From Chloroflexota bacterium (GTDB lineage Bacteria; Chloroflexota; Anaerolineae; Aggregatilineales; Phototrophicaceae), in the NCBI GenBank assembly GCA_026706455.1, contig JAPOYS010000143.1:1-44685 (forward strand): DNA of 44,685 bases, given 5' to 3'. Below the pieces are notes generated by a model. The model made no database searches. It was not told where the DNA came from and saw only the letters and a program-made list of their open reading frames with translations. Within the stretch, counting starts at the first letter, position 1, and each line of letters begins with the position of its first letter. Positions 42,795 through 44,685 of this stretch are shown here, piece after piece. The translations under genes were made by a program, and so were the position numbers.

Positions 42795-43436
42795 TTAAGA
42801 CGGGCGGTAGGCCGGATTCTCCCACACGATCAGAGTCGCCCAATTGTCTGAGGCTTCGTCTTCAATGTAATTTTCCAACATGCCGCGCACATCAAAGCCT
42901 TGTCCCAATTGAAATGATAGGGTGCTATCATAGATGCCTCCGGCGATAACTTGATCCACATATTCGCGCGCAGACATGCTGCGTTTGTAATTGGCGAACC
43001 CCGGGATCAAGCCACCGGCGACGATGCCGCGCCGATTCATTTCTCTAACGACGTTCTTGCGCGCCGCATAAAGCCGTGAGCCGACGCCGCGCCGGCGGAT
43101 ATCCGGATGTACGCTGATGTCGCCGCCGTAGTACCAGTCGCCAGCCGGATCGTGATTGCCGTAGAAGCCGCCGTCGATGATCTCTTGAAAGCTGTGCTGC
43201 GCATGATCAAAGTCGAAGTCGATGAAGAAACCCGAACCCAAGCCGACGACTTGCTCGCCAAATAAGGCGACGAAGTTGCCCTCGGGGAAGAGGCGGCAGT
43301 GATTGAGAAAATGTTCTGCGCGCATCAGCTCGCTTTTGCACAAGGTGGGGAAGCAGTCCCGCTGCAACTTTTCGAGAGCGGGCGCGTATTCCGGCTTGAT
43401 TGTCTCAATGCGAATATCTTCGATCGGCGCCATCAT
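42795..43436 (-). CDS. GNAT-family N-acetyltransferase, second paralogue
   Basis: A 213-residue acetyltransferase with the acetyl-CoA loop [18 protein letters not shown] at about 108-125. It aligns with the GNAT part of the gene at 33715-34656, but lacks that protein's long N-terminal extension. Two adjacent ATGs open the gene; I use the first (43436), which has AAAGGG seven bases upstream. It is divergent from pdxS with about 180 bases between. The substrate is unknown. Confidence 0.85.
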   Translation of the reverse strand: MMAPIEDIRIETIKPEYAPALEKLQRDCFPTLCKSELMRAEHFLNHCRLFPEGNFVALFGEQVVGLGSGFFIDFDFDHAQHSFQEIIDGGFYGNHDPAGDWYYGGDISVHPDIRRRGVGSRLYAARKNVVREMNRRGIVAGGLIPGFANYKRSMSAREYVDQVIAGGIYDSTLSFQLGQGFDVRGMLENYIEDEASDNWATLIVWENPAYRPS

Positions 43437-43615
43437 CTCATGCCCTTTGTCGACCCGCGCGCAATAGCAGTCTAGCCCGCGCCAGCAGCCGCGGTCAACC
43501 AGCGCAGCCTGGTCTAAGCGGCGGCGGCGCTAATGGACTGCATTGGACATACATTTATCAGTCCGCTTGTTCTAGGATACCCGAGATAGCGTTGGCAAAG
43601 AAACGAGGTCGAATC

Positions 43616-44521
43616 ATGGCGACGAACGGTCATCAGCAGAACGGCAGCGAAAGAGGCACGGACAAGGTCAAGCGCGGTTTGGCGCAAATGCTGAAGGGCG
43701 GCGTGATTATGGATGTCGTCACGCCCGAGCAAGCGCGAATCGCGGAAGACGCCGGCGCGGTCGCCGTCATGGCGCTGGAGCGCGTGCCAGCCGATATACG
43801 CCTGCAAGGCGGCGTCGCCCGCATGAGCGACCCCGATATGATAGACGGCATCATCAAGGCCGTCTCGATTCCGGTGATGGCGAAGGCGCGCATCGGCCAC
43901 TTTGTGGAGGCGCAGATCCTCGAAGCCCTCGGCGTCGATTACATCGACGAGAGCGAGGTTTTGACGCCCGCCGACGAAGAACACCATATCAACAAATGGA
44001 AGTTCTCTGTGCCCTTCGTCTGCGGCTGCCGTAATCTGGGCGAGGCGCTGCGCCGCATCAACGAAGGCGCCGCCATGATGCGCACCAAGGGCGAAGCCGG
44101 CACGGGCGATGTCGTTGAAGCCGTCCGCCACGCTCGTTCCGTCAATGGCGATATCCGCCGCATCAGCTGCATGGACGAAGACGAGCTCTACACTTACGCC
44201 AAGGAGATCCGCGCGCCCTATCACCTGGTCAAAGAGACCGCGGAGCTCGGCCGCCTGCCAGTCGTAAACTTTGCGGCTGGCGGCGTCGCGACCCCGGCTG
44301 ACGCCGCGCTGATGATGCAGCTCGGTGTCGACGGCGTTTTCGTCGGCAGCGGCATCTTCAAGAGCGGCGAGCCAGCAAAGCGCGCCAACGCGATCGTCAA
44401 GGCGGTGACGCATTTTACCGACGCCAAGATCCTGGCTGATGCGAGCCGGAACCTGGGCGAGGCCATGGTCGGCATTAACGTGACGCCCGACGAGGTCATT
44501 CTGGGCAAGCGCGGCTGGTAG
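43616..44521 (+). CDS. pdxS: Pyridoxal 5'-phosphate synthase lyase subunit PdxS
   Basis: Builds PLP from ribose 5-phosphate, glyceraldehyde 3-phosphate and ammonia. The 301-residue TIM-barrel protein has [13 protein letters not shown] with Asp33, [18 protein letters not shown], the catalytic Lys90 in [10 protein letters not shown], and [18 protein letters not shown] with the second Lys. The C-terminal [21 protein letters not shown] and GSGIF motifs bind phosphate. The ATG at 43616 has GAGG seven bases upstream. The glutaminase partner gene pdxT is not immediately downstream; instead a PLP-dependent enzyme gene follows 59 bases later. Confidence 0.97.
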   Translation: MATNGHQQNGSERGTDKVKRGLAQMLKGGVIMDVVTPEQARIAEDAGAVAVMALERVPADIRLQGGVARMSDPDMIDGIIKAVSIPVMAKARIGHFVEAQILEALGVDYIDESEVLTPADEEHHINKWKFSVPFVCGCRNLGEALRRINEGAAMMRTKGEAGTGDVVEAVRHARSVNGDIRRISCMDEDELYTYAKEIRAPYHLVKETAELGRLPVVNFAAGGVATPADAALMMQLGVDGVFVGSGIFKSGEPAKRANAIVKAVTHFTDAKILADASRNLGEAMVGINVTPDEVILGKRGW

Positions 44522-44580
44522 CCTCCACGTCAGCCTGTGAAAGCGCAAGCGAAACGTAAACCAGGAAAGGGAATGCCATC

Positions 44581-44685
44581 GTGGCGATATCGCATGTCAG
44601 CGACTTGGAAACACCGAGCGTCCTGATCGATCTGGACAAGATGGAGCGCAATATCACATCCATGCAGGCGCGCTGCGATGAGCTG
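44581..44685 (+). CDS. Partial: D-threonine aldolase/alanine-racemase N-terminal-like PLP enzyme
   Basis: Only the first 35 codons are in the window. They read from a GTG at 44581 and contain LETPSVLIDLDKMERNI, the opening strand and helix of fold-type III PLP enzymes of the D-threonine aldolase/D-serine dehydratase group. AGGAAAGGG lies upstream at acceptable spacing. The ATG at 44573 is in a different frame and does not give this motif. Placement right after pdxS suits a PLP user. Exact substrate needs the missing part. Confidence 0.65.
   Translation, partial: MAISHVSDLETPSVLIDLDKMERNITSMQARCDEL

Overview
The window looks like chromosomal core sequence from a GC-rich, free-living, non-phototrophic bacterium. 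It is most likely a member of the Chloroflexota (Anaerolineae-like), possibly a metagenome assembly. The inference rests on a fused alpha-beta glycyl-tRNA synthetase, a dnaG-rpoD pair whose sigma factor has an extra segment inside region 3, a GldF-GldG fusion with a DUF4340 partner, kinases and secreted proteins built on beta-propellers and SH3-like domains, a signal-less reductive-dehalogenase-like protein and a chlI/chlD locus without photosynthesis genes. The lineage is inferred, not proven. Genes are dense, often with 1-10 bp spacing, and several intergenic regions carry TATAAT-type -10 boxes.

Layout. Positions 57-7617 (minus): endonuclease V, RpoD, DnaG and the fused glycyl-tRNA synthetase. 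Positions 7775-12717 (minus): a three-gene ABC export/gliding-type operon (ATPase, GldF-GldG fusion, DUF4340 protein). Positions 12864-13811 (minus): a PfkB-family sugar kinase. Positions 13991-19344 (plus): an FHA/SH3-like membrane protein, then the chelatase locus chlI-chlD, where the two halves lie in different frames joined at a run of nine A's, then a C45-family peptidase/acyltransferase. Positions 19554-21843 (plus): alanine dehydrogenase and a flippase-like membrane protein. Positions 21840-26733 (minus): an aldo/keto reductase, UppS, ribosome recycling factor and a propeller-bearing Ser/Thr kinase. Positions 27023-28639 (plus): CdsA and an SRPBCC protein, facing a DUF4013 membrane protein.

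Positions 29641-38878 form a coherent polyamine-type locus. A five-gene minus-strand operon (GNAT acetyltransferase, flavin amine oxidase, N-carbamoylputrescine-amidase-like hydrolase, PhzF-like isomerase, aldo/keto reductase) diverges from potB-potC-potD-potA on the plus strand. The PotA protein has lost the Walker B aspartate and the D-loop aspartate. The remainder holds a reductive-dehalogenase-like Fe-S protein, a VanZ-like protein, a secreted propeller/SH3 protein, a second GNAT related to the first, pdxS, and the start of a D-amino-acid aldolase/dehydratase-like gene cut by the window end.

Four intergenic loci carry a GTAGGGGCGA...TCGCCC-type palindromic repeat; two of them are 108-bp copies that are about 93% identical. 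The most interesting single observation is the chlI/chlD junction, which looks like a programmed -1 frameshift producing both a short AAA+ subunit and a long AAA+/VWA subunit from one locus.
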